Part shown: piece by piece, positions 8,549 through 18,195 of the stretch | How positions within the stretch are numbered: position 1 is the stretch's first letter | Layout of the letters: every line of letters starts with the position of its first letter | NCBI RefSeq assembly: GCF_008122205.1 | Contig: NZ_PHNJ01000010.1 | Coordinates: 1 to 64,000, forward strand | Origin: Natronococcus pandeyae | Lineage (GTDB): Archaea > Halobacteriota > Halobacteria > Halobacteriales > Natrialbaceae | DNA: 64,000 nucleotides | Direction: 5' to 3' | Translations under genes and position numbers: made by a program | Notes under the pieces: generated by a model | What the model saw: the letters and a program-made list of their open reading frames with translations, nothing else | Told to the model about the DNA's origin: nothing | Database searches by the model: none

Positions 8549-10534
8549 TCACTCGGCGTAGAAGCCATCGAACACTTTCTGCTGGGCGGCACGGAGATGC
8601 TGGAGGTAGGTCGAGTGGGAGATATCCAACGTCTCAGCGATCTCGCTTGCAGACCGGCGTCGGGGCTGTTCGAAGTACCCATGACGGTAGGCCGCCTCGA
8701 GTGCAGTCGCCTGCTTGTCCGTGAGAGTGCTCGTTTCGGCCTCCAGGAGATCCTCCTGGTCGGTCAGATCGCCCTCGACACAGGACAGTACCGCCACGTG
8801 GCCGTACTGCTCTTCGAGCGTCCGGACCAATCCGCTGAGCTTCTTCCGCGACGGTAGTTCAATCCGTAGCACCACTCGATCGGCGGTGATACGTGTGGAT
8901 CGTACGAAGGCGTTGAACGGGGTAAGGGTAGATTCTGGGGTCGGACAGTCGATCGTGAGATGGAACGACGGCTGGTCCGTAGTATGGATCGAAACGATAC
9001 GCTGGACGGCCGGATGATCCATAGCTCCGTCGCGGAATCGTTCTGCCGACCCTTTCTCGAGGGAGACAAACTGGGTGAGACTGTCCGTACCCGTAGGATA
9101 CGTACTGTGGACGACTGCTTCCAGTTCGGAGCCACCGGCTTCGGAATCGTTGGCGATCTTGCCCAGGTAATGTGCCTGCCCAGGGAGTTCCAGCCGGGCC
9201 TTAACACCGTGATTCGCGGTCAATGCTTTGCGGGCGTCCATATGATGGATCGCATAGCCAACGGTTGCCGCAAGGTCGGTGAGGAACTCGTGTTCGCCAT
9301 CATCGATCATCCCTGCCTTTCCTCCGTATGCTGCGAGGAGTCCATAGGTGATCTTCCCGTATTGTATTGGAAGCGCAATAGCCGTTCGAAACCCCCAGTT
9401 GAGAGCACGATCTCGCCAGGCGGTCGGAAACAGGTCTGCTATATCAGTAAGCATCTGGGGCTTTCCGGTTCGTGCTGCCCAGGCGCTTGGCTCGCCTTCA
9501 GACATCGTTTGGTCGATGCTGAGGTCTACGCCATCGAGATACCCGGGGTCGCCTGCGACGACACGTGGCACCACCAGTGCCTCGGAAATGGTCCCGATCC
9601 AGACGAGATCGTATCCCTGCTCGGAGAGGGCGGTCACAACTGTCGTTTCGAGGTCGTCCCGGCTCCGTGCCGTCACCAGTGCGCGCTGGACACGCGTGTT
9701 GAGACGCCGTTCCCTGCGGAGTCGGTTCTCCCGGATTCGTTTCTCCGTCACATCTCTGATCGAGAGCATCGTGGCGGCACTTCCTTCGTATGTAATCGTT
9801 CGTCCCGTGTATTCGCAGTAATGAACTGTCCCATCAGGGGTCCGCAGCCGAACGTCATGAATTCCATCCGCGAGGGCCCCATGCTCGGCTCCATGGATGG
9901 TCTCCTCGAACTGGTCGCGGTCAGCGTCATGAACGAGTGTTGTGACGAATCTCGTCTGGGTGAGGTCGTCAATATGTATTCCGGTAAGTGCAGTAAGCTG
10001 CTCGTTGCCGAACACGATCCGCCCCTCGCGAAGAATGAGGATGGCATCTCGACTCTGTTCGGTCACTGTCCGATACCGCTGTTCGCCATCCGCAACCGCC
10101 TGCCTCAATAGCCGACGCTCAACGACGTTTCGAATCTTGCAAACCAAGTCAGGTATCTGATCGACTTTCGGATCCTTCGCCAAATAATCGGTGACACCAG
10201 CATCGATAGCCTGCGCTGCAACGTCTTCGCTTCCTTCACCAGTCACAAGAATACAGGGAAGCTCAGACCGTTCGCTTCGGATCCGTTCTACGAGTTGAAC
10301 GCCGTTTACTTCTGGCATTTGATAATCCAACACGAGACAATCGGCCCCTGTTTCGGCGAGGACTGACAAAGCCTCGTTCGCACTCGAGGCGATCTCGACC
10401 TGTATTGTCGAGTCGTGGCGCTCCAGTTCCTCGGCTACAAACGCGGCCCACCGCTCGTTGTCGTCGACGAGGAGGACGTCTATCGTCTCGAGTTGTCTCT
10501 CTCTCTGGCCGGTATTCGGTGTGGTTTCAGTCAT
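8549..10534 (-). CDS. Bat-type regulator: receiver-PAS-GAF-HTH_10
   Basis: The 661-residue protein combines a response-regulator receiver domain (about 18-130, with acidic pair D24/D25 and phospho-acceptor D70 in LVLDYQMPE), a PAS sensor domain (about 148-265), a GAF domain (about 290-430), a bacterio-opsin-activator-type domain (about 440-590) and a C-terminal helix-turn-helix of the HTH_10 family (about 600-655, ASEIAETLDISHSTYLQHLR). Proteins of this design are haloarchaeal transcription regulators that respond to light, oxygen or redox signals and phosphorelay. A histidine kinase is encoded 176 bases upstream on the same strand and may be its partner. The target genes cannot be read from the sequence. 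Confidence 0.92.
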   Translation of the reverse strand: MTETTPNTGQRERQLETIDVLLVDDNERWAAFVAEELERHDSTIQVEIASSANEALSVLAETGADCLVLDYQMPEVNGVQLVERIRSERSELPCILVTGEGSEDVAAQAIDAGVTDYLAKDPKVDQIPDLVCKIRNVVERRLLRQAVADGEQRYRTVTEQSRDAILILREGRIVFGNEQLTALTGIHIDDLTQTRFVTTLVHDADRDQFEETIHGAEHGALADGIHDVRLRTPDGTVHYCEYTGRTITYEGSAATMLSIRDVTEKRIRENRLRRERRLNTRVQRALVTARSRDDLETTVVTALSEQGYDLVWIGTISEALVVPRVVAGDPGYLDGVDLSIDQTMSEGEPSAWAARTGKPQMLTDIADLFPTAWRDRALNWGFRTAIALPIQYGKITYGLLAAYGGKAGMIDDGEHEFLTDLAATVGYAIHHMDARKALTANHGVKARLELPGQAHYLGKIANDSEAGGSELEAVVHSTYPTGTDSLTQFVSLEKGSAERFRDGAMDHPAVQRIVSIHTTDQPSFHLTIDCPTPESTLTPFNAFVRSTRITADRVVLRIELPSRKKLSGLVRTLEEQYGHVAVLSCVEGDLTDQEDLLEAETSTLTDKQATALEAAYRHGYFEQPRRRSASEIAETLDISHSTYLQHLRAAQQKVFDGFYAE

Positions 10535-10710
10535 CTAGCCACCCGACCACCCAATAAATCCTGCCTGCCGATTGTCGTCGCCCGCTACAGGAATCTCGAA
10601 CGGTCATGCGTTTCAATCCCACCCGATATCGATCAATCTTCGGTCCGACTATGTCGGGTGTGATCCGACCAATTCCCTCGTTAGGACACGCGTGGTGTGG
10701 TCCAGCCGTA

Positions 10711-12504
10711 CTATGAAGCTGAAGAGTTCTCATGATGCGTCGTTGCAGCCTGCTCGGATTGGTTCATGTGAGTGGTGTCGCCGCGCTGAAATCGGACCGT
10801 GACGATCGTTCCAGTCGGCTGGTTTTCCGTGACTGAGAGCTCTGCCCCGTATCCGTCTGCTAACGACCGGACAATATAGAGTCCGTATCCAGACTCCCGA
10901 TACTCCGTCAGCGGGGTTTCTCCAACGAGTAACCGTTTCGCTCGCTCGGGTAGACCGGGACCGTTATCCGCAATGGATACCGCAATCCAGCCAGTGGTTT
11001 CTCTCGTCGAGACGCTCACCGCTGGCATCGAATTGTCGTTGTGAACAATGGCGTTCGTCAACAAGTTGTAAAAAAGCGAGGACAACATCTCGTCGGCTCT
11101 TATTGTTACAGTGGGAATCTCCGATTTGGTCTCGATCGTTGCATCGTCAAAGGCAGCTGTCACAGCAGCGATTTCGTTCTCGAGAACCGGTACTAGCTCG
11201 ATCGGGACTGGCTCGTGTTCGCGTTGCGCGATCGTTTGGAGGATTTCGCCGACCGTCTCGGTGAGGTCGACGACGTGCGTGCAGTTTTGTTCGATCCGTT
11301 CCGTCGATTTCGCGAGTTGCTCCTCGATATTGGAGTCCCCATTGTGAGGAGCCGCGATCTCGGAGTCGATTCGACGCAGTAGGCCCAGAACGACATCCAT
11401 CTCGTTTCTGATATCGTGTCGAACGAGCCGGTTCAGTAACTCTCCCTGTTCAGTTCGCAATTCGAGTGATTGCTCGTAGCGCTTTTGGGCTGTGACGTCA
11501 CGAAGGACGACCACGCGGCCGACCGTCGCCCCCTGGGACCGAAACGGCTGTGAACGCAGATCGAGAACCCGGGTCCCATCTGCAGTCGTGATCTCGATTG
11601 TCTGATCGTCCGCAGTCTCAGCGTTCACCTCTGGAAGAACGGAATCGACTGGGTGGCCGATAGAAGGTGAGGACGACCCGAGAAGCCGACGCACGCTCGC
11701 GTTCGTCTGCACGATCCGCTCATCAGCATCGAGGACGAGGATGCCGTCCGGCGAATCCCGTATTGCGGTCGTATATGCGAGCAGTGGCAGATCGAGCAAT
11801 CGATACCGAAACGTCGCAACCCCGAGGGCAGCAACCGAAATCCCTGCCGTAGCAGGCACGAGATTGACGCCTTCCCGTCCGAATGGAGGGAGACCCAGCA
11901 CTGTAAGAAAACTCGCTGCCATCGGCGCGATGACTGCAACGGTCATGAGAACAGCCTGCATATAATATGCCTTCCCAGTACGCACCGTTTTGTAGAGCAC
12001 GATGGCAAGGGTGAGAACGGCCATAAGTGCGGCGTAGACGAAGCTAAGCGCGACGCGTGCAGGTCCACGCTCTGCACGGAAAACTACCAATCCGTTCGTT
12101 TCGACAACACGTGTCTCCAGGGTCGCAACGTCGTACGGATTCGTAAACAAGAGTATAATGAAAACGAAAGGAACGACGAACACACCGACCGAGACGGAAC
12201 GGGTGAGCCAGCGGGTCCGATCGGTGTACGCGAGTGCAAAGAGTACCAGCAGAGGACCGACTGCAGCACTCCCGATGTGGAGTAATCGGTAGCTGTGGAA
12301 CTTGAGAGTAGGATCAGTGCTGAGTAGTTTGAGCGCGGAGAAGGCAGTCCAAATCGCAATAGCCCCCGTCATCGCCGCAAACGTGAGTAGCGTGGTTGAA
12401 CGTCCACGGCGTCGAATTTGGGCGATCGTATACACCCCCAAGACCAGCGAAAGTGCCGTCGCGAAGAGAATAGGGTACGCGTACGGGGTGTGTTGCCACG
12501 CCAT
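10711..12504 (-). CDS. Membrane histidine kinase, 7TM-PAS-HisKA-HATPase
   Basis: The 597-residue protein starts with seven hydrophobic helices (about 8-235), the layout of the histidine-kinase N-terminal 7TM region. A PAS domain follows (about 240-350, with SPDGILVLDADERIVQTNAS), then a kinase core with H-box RLVRHDIRNEMDVVLG, N-box LFYNLLTNAIVHND, a G1 box (IADNGPGLP) and a G2 box (GYGLYIVRSLAD). It should autophosphorylate on the H-box histidine and pass phosphate to a receiver domain. A TATA box sits 26 bases upstream of the ATG at 12504, so the transcript is probably leaderless. The Bat-type receiver protein downstream is the natural candidate partner. Confidence 0.92.
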   Translation of the reverse strand: MAWQHTPYAYPILFATALSLVLGVYTIAQIRRRGRSTTLLTFAAMTGAIAIWTAFSALKLLSTDPTLKFHSYRLLHIGSAAVGPLLVLFALAYTDRTRWLTRSVSVGVFVVPFVFIILLFTNPYDVATLETRVVETNGLVVFRAERGPARVALSFVYAALMAVLTLAIVLYKTVRTGKAYYMQAVLMTVAVIAPMAASFLTVLGLPPFGREGVNLVPATAGISVAALGVATFRYRLLDLPLLAYTTAIRDSPDGILVLDADERIVQTNASVRRLLGSSSPSIGHPVDSVLPEVNAETADDQTIEITTADGTRVLDLRSQPFRSQGATVGRVVVLRDVTAQKRYEQSLELRTEQGELLNRLVRHDIRNEMDVVLGLLRRIDSEIAAPHNGDSNIEEQLAKSTERIEQNCTHVVDLTETVGEILQTIAQREHEPVPIELVPVLENEIAAVTAAFDDATIETKSEIPTVTIRADEMLSSLFYNLLTNAIVHNDNSMPAVSVSTRETTGWIAVSIADNGPGLPERAKRLLVGETPLTEYRESGYGLYIVRSLADGYGAELSVTENQPTGTIVTVRFQRGDTTHMNQSEQAATTHHENSSAS

Positions 12505-12525
12505 ATTCGGTCATTGAGAGATGCC

Positions 12526-12534
12526 GATATAACA
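12526..12534 (-). promoter_or_regulatory. TATA box of the histidine kinase gene
   Basis: On the minus strand TGTTATATC is centred 26 bases upstream of the ATG at 12504, fitting a leaderless start. Confidence 0.5.
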
Positions 12535-12720
12535 ATACCGGCGAATTTGAGTCCATCTCATCATATAGGAGATCGATCAATCGAAAGATCTTGAGCCCGA
12601 CGAGGCTGCGCAAGAGCTGCTGTTGGAGCGCGATTCCGTTCCAGAACGCGGAGTGGTCAAAGCGTATCTGTGCGAGAAAGCGGGATGCGATGACCTCAGC
12701 GCTCCGCTCGAAATCGGTCC

Positions 12721-13167
12721 TGGGTGCAAAAAGCCGATCTATAGCCAACAACTGGAAACCAACCGGATCACGTTGCGCTCGACGAAACTGTGATCCAACT
12801 CCCCGATCAGCGCTATTGGCTGTACGCTGCTGTCGATCCCGATACAAACGAATTCCTCCACGTCAGACTCTATCCAACGCGTACAACCGCACTTACCGAG
12901 ATGTTTCTACGTAAACTCAAAGAGAAACACGACGTCGAAAACGCCGTGTTTCTCGTTGATTCCGCACCCTGGATCAAAACAGCGCTCCATCATCTACGGC
13001 TCCGATTTCAATACGAAAAACACAGAAATCGGAACACTGTCGAACGTCTCTTCCAAGAAATAAAACGACGTACCTCACAGTTTGGAAACTGCTTCAGAAA
13101 CGCCGATCCAGCAACCGCCGAAACATGGCTCCAGAGCTACGCATACTGCTGGAACCAGCTAATCTGA
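12721..13167 (+). pseudogene. IS6-family transposase remnant, C-terminal two thirds
   Basis: Reading on from 12721 gives WVQKADL, a TAG stop where the family has Gln, then the DDE core: first Asp in VALDETVIQL, second in VFLVDSAPW, and Glu in NTVERLFQEIKRR, ending at 13167. This is the haloarchaeal IS6-type DDE transposase. The N-terminal third is missing and a short deletion precedes 12721 (the RSKSV part is joined directly to WVQ), so the gene is dead although its catalytic residues survive. The 145 bases before it encode an acidic stretch (SKDLEPDEAAQELLLERDS) that may be a piece of an older interrupted gene. It marks the left edge of the nuclease / SMC-like island. Confidence 0.85.
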
Positions 13168-13307
13168 ACAATGCCCACGTGTACCCTGTGCGTAGTCAGT
13201 CAGATCGAGAGTCGCCGACTGCATACCAGGGAAGTTTGTGATCCATGATAGTCGTAGCTGTGAACAAATAGGCCTCTCACACCAGAATGGGCCCACTGTA
13301 TACGGAC

Positions 13308-14657
13308 TCAGAGAGAGATGTCTTCCTCAATCGTCGTTTTGTACAGCCTATCGAGGGACCCGACCAGTTCAGGGTTCGAGACAACACCCTCAGTCATGGC
13401 ACTGGCCAATGCAGCCAGATATGCCTCGAAGAACCCCTCGTGACCGTCACTTTTGATATCATACTCTCCACGGAGGACGTTTGATTTGTTGTCAGTGACG
13501 GTAAAGTTCGTTCCGTCTATCGCTGTCTCGATCTCATCCCGGGCGCCGGCAAACCGATCCGCAAAGCCGTTGTAGAAGTCCTTGTATCCGGATGGTGCAT
13601 TTCTCACGTAGACGACGAGGGTTCGGTCTCGTACGGCCTCTGTCCGATCCCATTCTAACCGATGCAGAAATCCGATCCTCGCGTTCGGTTTCGTCGCATC
13701 CGACACTGGACGGTTCTCGTCTACCTTTCGCCACCACTCGCGTGGGAACATCCACGACCAGTCTGACTTTCCTTGCCGGAACGTCCACTCTCGTTGCTCC
13801 CCGTTTTTCATTTCTAGTTCGACGGCAGCGTACTCGTCTGGGACGTCCGGATTTTCAACCAATGTTGCAGTATCGAGCGTCTGTGCTAGTCGTGTTCCCC
13901 ACGTGTCCTCGAGTGTTGACCACTCCTCCTCAAACGTAGCCTCTAAATTGGTGATAACGTCGTAGTTCTCAACGTACAGTTCGACCATCTCGTGCTGGTT
14001 CTCCTGATAGTCCGTCATTGTCAGTTCACTTCTGATCGTGTCGACGAAATCTTTCAATTGTGCGGTCGTCCGCGCTGGATATGCGTCATAGCTCTCTGCG
14101 AGAAACGTCTGGAGTTCCGAGGCTATCCACTCCCACGAAACCTGCACGAACTCGTCTGCGGCCGGCGGTGACGCATCTTCTGGAGCCAAATAGATGTAGT
14201 GCTGGCCATCCTCAGGAATCTCTGATTTCTCCAGCCCAATGCCGTCGAATGAATCCACGTCAACGTACCCGACAGTCTGATCTCGTCCTTCTGACGCGTG
14301 TATCTTCAACTCCCAGCAAATGAACCACTCCTCAGACGCCCACAGCACGATGTCCGGAATTCCTGCTGATGTCGATACCTCCTGTTCGATTTGGATATCC
14401 CCGATATCGAACCGAGAAAACGAATATTCTAGCTCGTTTCGATCAGCCAAGGCCAGTAGTAGGTGTTCTAGAACTGCATGACCAAGTCCATGTGCTGCGT
14501 CGGGTCTCAAGAAATGTACTAGAAACTGTTGCCAGTCCCGTTCCTGCTCGCTCCGGCCGAGCAACTGTAATGTCGTCGGCGGAGGCTCTTCTGACTCCGG
14601 AAGCATCTCAAGTCGCTGGCGCACCTCTGCCAGTCGTCCTTCGATACTTTCTGTCAT
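13308..14657 (-). CDS. PD-(D/E)XK nuclease-like protein (large)
   Basis: The 449-residue protein contains a PD-(D/E)XK nuclease core near its N-terminal third: GIPD (P101, D102), a hydrophobic strand, then E116-L-K118 and Q127 in GRDQTVGYVD. The spacing fits the PDDEXK_4 type of stand-alone nuclease-like proteins. The rest (about 220-449) is mixed alpha/beta and includes a tryptophan-rich patch (SDWSWMFPREWWRK) of unknown role. Start: ATG at 14657 (MTESIEG) after GAGAGTGA; the open frame further upstream is not halophile-like. It is divergent from a second PD-(D/E)XK gene 310 bases away, and both lie between two dead transposons. Possible defence or DNA-repair function, not proven. Confidence 0.8.
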   Translation of the reverse strand: MTESIEGRLAEVRQRLEMLPESEEPPPTTLQLLGRSEQERDWQQFLVHFLRPDAAHGLGHAVLEHLLLALADRNELEYSFSRFDIGDIQIEQEVSTSAGIPDIVLWASEEWFICWELKIHASEGRDQTVGYVDVDSFDGIGLEKSEIPEDGQHYIYLAPEDASPPAADEFVQVSWEWIASELQTFLAESYDAYPARTTAQLKDFVDTIRSELTMTDYQENQHEMVELYVENYDVITNLEATFEEEWSTLEDTWGTRLAQTLDTATLVENPDVPDEYAAVELEMKNGEQREWTFRQGKSDWSWMFPREWWRKVDENRPVSDATKPNARIGFLHRLEWDRTEAVRDRTLVVYVRNAPSGYKDFYNGFADRFAGARDEIETAIDGTNFTVTDNKSNVLRGEYDIKSDGHEGFFEAYLAALASAMTEGVVSNPELVGSLDRLYKTTIEEDISL

Positions 14658-14966
14658 ACGTGTCACTCTCATGGAATAGACATCAAAGTATCCCATTTTT
14701 AGAGATGATCTGAGGGCAAGTACATCAGGTCGCTCGATGTAGTCCTGATCGAGCTCTTGCCACTGGCTGCGGAGCTTGTGCTTCAGGAACTCCGACCAAT
14801 CGTACACGAATACTACGAAATCGAGGACTCGGGAGCGTCGCTTGATGCGATTAACATCAGTGACCACAGCATGAGGACGACGCGTGAGGACTCATCACCT
14901 CTCCAATACGTATTTATCAGTCTTGTGTACCGAACATTCATTTGAAAGGACACAAATTAGGAACGC

Positions 14967-15926
14967 ATGCCACTAGATAACCGTTTAATTACAACTTCCG
15001 TCCAAGAACGAGATATTGACTTGCTATTCACTCAACTAATTGAAACATCATTGGAATTTCGTCAGTGGTTCTATCGGCAATTTTTCGGTAAGATGGGAAT
15101 CCAGGATCTATTATCAGTGAGCCAGTCTGTTGATACCGGGAACGGAGAGTCTGATATCGAGATCGGGATTGAAACTGATACAGGCGACAAAGTGCTTCTC
15201 CTCGTTGAAAACAAGATCAACGCATCGCTCCAAGATAGACAAGCAGAACGTTACTATGAGCGAGGCACCCGGTACGTCGAAAAAGGTACTTGCGACGTAT
15301 TTGGCGTCGGACTGATAGCCCCAGCCGGCTATATTGATGATAGAGATCGAGACGCATTCGAGAATGTAGTTACCTACGAGTCGATCATTGAGTACATCGA
15401 CGATCTATCACATGATGCCGCACCATTCGTGTCGGCGTTTCTCAAACAGGCGATTGAAAAGCAAGCTAATAGCCATGACGGCCATTCCCCGGTCACGAAA
15501 AAGATACGACAACGCGTAGAAGAGCGGTCCAACGAGTTTCAAGATCTCGTAGCATATGATATCAGTAATAATCTCGTAAGATTCCGATCGACGCATCCTG
15601 AACATCCAGAATCAGTACGGTATGTTATCTGGATTATCGGATCTAGCGACGGTCGAGAAGCGATGGTTCGACTCAGCATTGAAAATGATATTCCCGACTC
15701 AGAGATAGAAATGATACAGGATTACGTCACAGAGGAGTTTAGGTCATTGAAAGAATTTGAGGTCAGGAACCACGTCACAATGGATACGGTCCGGGCCTAT
15801 GTTACGACTGGCCGTGATGCTCCACCGACGAACGACGAATACATCGACGATGTCGTTTCCACATTACGACGGCTTGTTTCCTTCTCGCACCCTCGGTTTG
15901 TTGAGTCGGAACAGTTCCCTTCGTGA
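14967..15926 (+). CDS. PD-(D/E)XK nuclease-like protein (small)
   Basis: The 319-residue protein begins with a helical region (VQERDIDLLFTQLIETSLEF) and then the nuclease core: E61-S-D63 in GESDIEIGI, a strand LLLLVENKI with E81 and K83, and Q92 in SLQDRQAERYYERG. This is the PDDEXK_4 layout with SD replacing PD. The C-terminal half (about 165-319) may bind a partner or DNA; it has no motif I know. It is transcribed away from the large PD-(D/E)XK gene and its codons are more AT-rich than the catabolic genes downstream, which suggests a separate origin. Start at 14967 gives a normal N-terminus. Function unproven. Confidence 0.82.
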   Translation: MPLDNRLITTSVQERDIDLLFTQLIETSLEFRQWFYRQFFGKMGIQDLLSVSQSVDTGNGESDIEIGIETDTGDKVLLLVENKINASLQDRQAERYYERGTRYVEKGTCDVFGVGLIAPAGYIDDRDRDAFENVVTYESIIEYIDDLSHDAAPFVSAFLKQAIEKQANSHDGHSPVTKKIRQRVEERSNEFQDLVAYDISNNLVRFRSTHPEHPESVRYVIWIIGSSDGREAMVRLSIENDIPDSEIEMIQDYVTEEFRSLKEFEVRNHVTMDTVRAYVTTGRDAPPTNDEYIDDVVSTLRRLVSFSHPRFVESEQFPS

Positions 15927-16250
15927 AGTGCTATTGTAACGACTACAGAAGTGATCCAGCAGTCAAGTTGCAGACCTACTGAGCGATTGGTTTTGTACAA
16001 CACTAGTGAACGAACCTCTTGACGAACTCTACAACGACTCAATAAACCAGGTATACGGCGTGTCGGCCAGTTCGTAGTGAGACGTGCCCGAGGAGTTTCG
16101 AGAGTCGACTCAGCAGTTAGTTGTGCTTGGTTTGTAGAATACTATATTTAATATGGCGCTCAACCCAGTGGGTTGGTTTCACACATAGTGCATAACAGCC
16201 CTTCACTCGCAGCAACTATCGAATCACAGTTTTCGCTTGAGAACCTGTAC

Positions 16251-16264
16251 TATAGTAGATGTTA
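16251..16264 (+). repeat. Left terminal inverted repeat of the IS630 element
   Basis: TATAGTAGATGTTA pairs, with three mismatches in the centre, with the reverse complement of 17296..17309. The transposase stop codon lies inside it. Confidence 0.65.
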
Positions 16265-17262
16265 AAAATAATTGCTCACTTTTGGGACTGAGATTTGATT
16301 AAGAGCGGTATCAGTCTCCGTTGTTAACTCGTCAAGTGAGTGGAAAAACCGATTACTGAGAATTGCTTGTAGCTGCCACCAACACTCTTCGACAGGGTTC
16401 AATTCCAGTGAATACGACGGGAACGTGATGACCGCACGGTCGTCACGGGCCGTTAGGACCGTGATGGCTGACGCCTGAAAACACGGCGCTCCAACCAGTA
16501 CAATGATTAGATCATCACCAAATTCTTTGCATAACGAGAGAATGAAATGTTTCGCGTGCTCGGCGGTAACGTACTCTTCGGATCATGAGAAAAAGCGATC
16601 ACCGTCTTCGGTGATCGCGCTGAGTAGATATGTCCAGTCACGTTATCCAGAAAGTTCGCCGATCGGCCGTGTGCCGTGCGGAAACCACGCGGTACGCGGC
16701 TCAAATTGCGCAGATTTCTTGGTTTGAGCGATACAGACTACTGTGGCGTCCATCTCCCGCCGCTTTTTTTGAGTTCTTTACGGAACGTTTCTTGTTCCTC
16801 AGACTCAGATTCGGCGGCTGTGCGGCGTGGTTTTTGATAGCTCAATCCCGCCTCTTTGAGCAACCGCCGGCAACTCGGGATTGAGTACTCGACATCGTAG
16901 GTCTCGTCGAGATACTGCTGGACGAGCGCCGGCGTCCACGCCGGTGCGTCTACCCCAACTTCTTCGGGAGATTCGTGGACTGTTTCTTCAAACTTTTGTT
17001 GCTCTTTTTCTGAGAGCTTTCGGTTTCTCCCAGATCGGTGATCATCAGTAACGGCCTGCTCAAGCGACTCGTCGGTGTCGAGTCGTTTGAGCCAACTGTA
17101 GATTGTTCGTCGGCCGGTGTTGTGCCACTCGGCAAGTTCGGTCTGCGTGACGCCGTTTTTGTACGCAATTGCCGCTAACAGCCGTTGTGTCGGCTTCTTT
17201 CCCTCCACATTGTTGAGAGCATCTTGCAATTCCTCGACAGGGATTTCGTCGAGATGATCCAC
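16262..17262 (-). pseudogene. IS630-type transposase, inactivated
   Basis: The first 165 residues are intact: a helix-turn-helix (TELAEWHNTGRRTIYSWLKRL) and a second DNA-binding helical domain. At a run of seven As (plus-strand T7 at 16764-16770) one base is missing and the frame shifts. The DDE half continues in other frames to 16262 with at least one stop and one further shift. The first catalytic Asp is now Ala (VVCIAQTKK, codon at 16727-16729) and the second is Val (IVLVGAP, 16493-16495); the Glu in NPVEECW remains. The family normally has Asp in both places, so this copy cannot transpose, whatever happens at the A-run. Confidence 0.88.
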
Positions 17263-17295
17263 TACATTCAGAAACGGAATATGAGTAGAAAATTC

Positions 17296-17309
17296 TAACG
17301 GTTACTATA
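17296..17309 (-). repeat. Right terminal inverted repeat of the IS630 element
   Basis: TAACGGTTACTATA on the plus strand; its reverse complement matches 16251..16264 at 11 of 14 positions. Confidence 0.65.
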
Positions 17310-17606
17310 ATGGTGAACGCTACGAACAAGTTTCCGGCTATTCTATCTGACAACTCTATATTGATTAAGGGGTCAACACGATCTTAAATACTATCTCATG
17401 AACAAGGCATTCGCACAGTCCGGAAATGTTGTGAGTACACAATCACTTTTGCTCGAGGCTGCAACAAAAATACCATCAAATGGATATGCGAGTGTGATTG
17501 GTCGAATCCTACAGATAAGAGAACAGCCAGTAATATATGATCAAAATATTCTCTGAGGGTCTCAGTAATCGTCGTCCTTATTTGTATCCGAGAAGAACGA
17601 AGACTA
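17310..17606. other. AT-rich upstream region of rdfA
   Basis: About 300 AT-rich bases without a gene. The only recognised element is the TATA box of rdfA at its right end. Confidence 0.4.
17578..17586 (+). promoter_or_regulatory. TATA box of rdfA
   Basis: TTATTTGTA is centred 25 bases before the ATG at 17607, and there is no Shine-Dalgarno sequence, so a leaderless transcript is likely. Confidence 0.45.
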
Positions 17607-18191
17607 ATGAGCGAGTATGGGTGTAAAGTTTGCCGAGTACTGGATGACTATGGGATGAACCGATACGAGGACCAGTTGGTCGAACAATGGCAGGCAGACG
17701 GGGGACAGCGCAAGGGATATCGACAACTTTCCGAGTGGTTCAACGTACTTTTGCTCCGCCGGGAGATGGACCGTGCGGGACTCTCTACGCTCGGCGATGA
17801 GGCCGAATCGAAGTATGAACGGCTACGATCAGACGAAGCAATTGCCAAGGAGGTCGCAACCGAGTTAGCAAACGCGGGTCTGCCAATCAATCAGATACGC
17901 GATGATTTCGTCTCATATGGTGTTATCAGAACCCATTTAAAAAACTGCCTCGAGAAAGAGGTCTCAACCTCAAGTGGAGAGTGGGAACGTGATGCAATCG
18001 AAATCTCAAGAGAGCACGCACGTGGAAAGATCTCAGAAGCGTTTCGATCACTGCAGAACAAGGAAAAGGTAACAGCGGGCGGTGACGTTAGCGTTTCCGT
18101 CACCGCTGAGATTGAGTGTGAAAACTGTCATACCCGCGTCCCGATCGACCGTGCGATTCGCCGTGGATACGTTTGTACCTGTAATAAATAA
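17607..18191 (+). CDS. rdfA: RdfA-family protein
   Basis: The 194-residue protein has an N-terminal CxxC (CKVC, residues 6-9), a long helical core (about 15-125, including GYRQLSEWFNVLLLRREMDR) and a C-terminal zinc-ribbon-like knuckle (CENCHTRV and VCTC). This matches the haloarchaeal family annotated as rod-determining factor RdfA; one member has been linked to control of rod versus disk cell shape in Haloferax volcanii. The SMC-like gene starts four bases after the stop, so the two form an operon. Whether this copy controls cell shape is unknown, because the family seems to have many paralogs, often in mobile regions. Confidence 0.85.
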   Translation: MSEYGCKVCRVLDDYGMNRYEDQLVEQWQADGGQRKGYRQLSEWFNVLLLRREMDRAGLSTLGDEAESKYERLRSDEAIAKEVATELANAGLPINQIRDDFVSYGVIRTHLKNCLEKEVSTSSGEWERDAIEISREHARGKISEAFRSLQNKEKVTAGGDVSVSVTAEIECENCHTRVPIDRAIRRGYVCTCNK

Positions 18192-18195
18192 TACC

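Larger units (their letters stand above)
16251..17309 (-). mobile_element. IS630-type insertion sequence, defective
   Basis: The element is about 1,060 bases long, bounded by imperfect terminal inverted repeats (TATAGTAgatGTTA on the left, TATAGTAaccGTTA reading in from the right; 11 of 14 match) beginning at TA, the dinucleotide IS630-group elements duplicate. It holds one degenerate transposase gene and little else. It separates the nuclease pair from the rdfA / SMC-like pair. Confidence 0.75.

Noticed and set aside
16764-16770. Programmed frameshifting at the A7 run of the IS630 transposase
   Set aside because: Further stops, another shift and loss of two catalytic Asp residues show ordinary decay.
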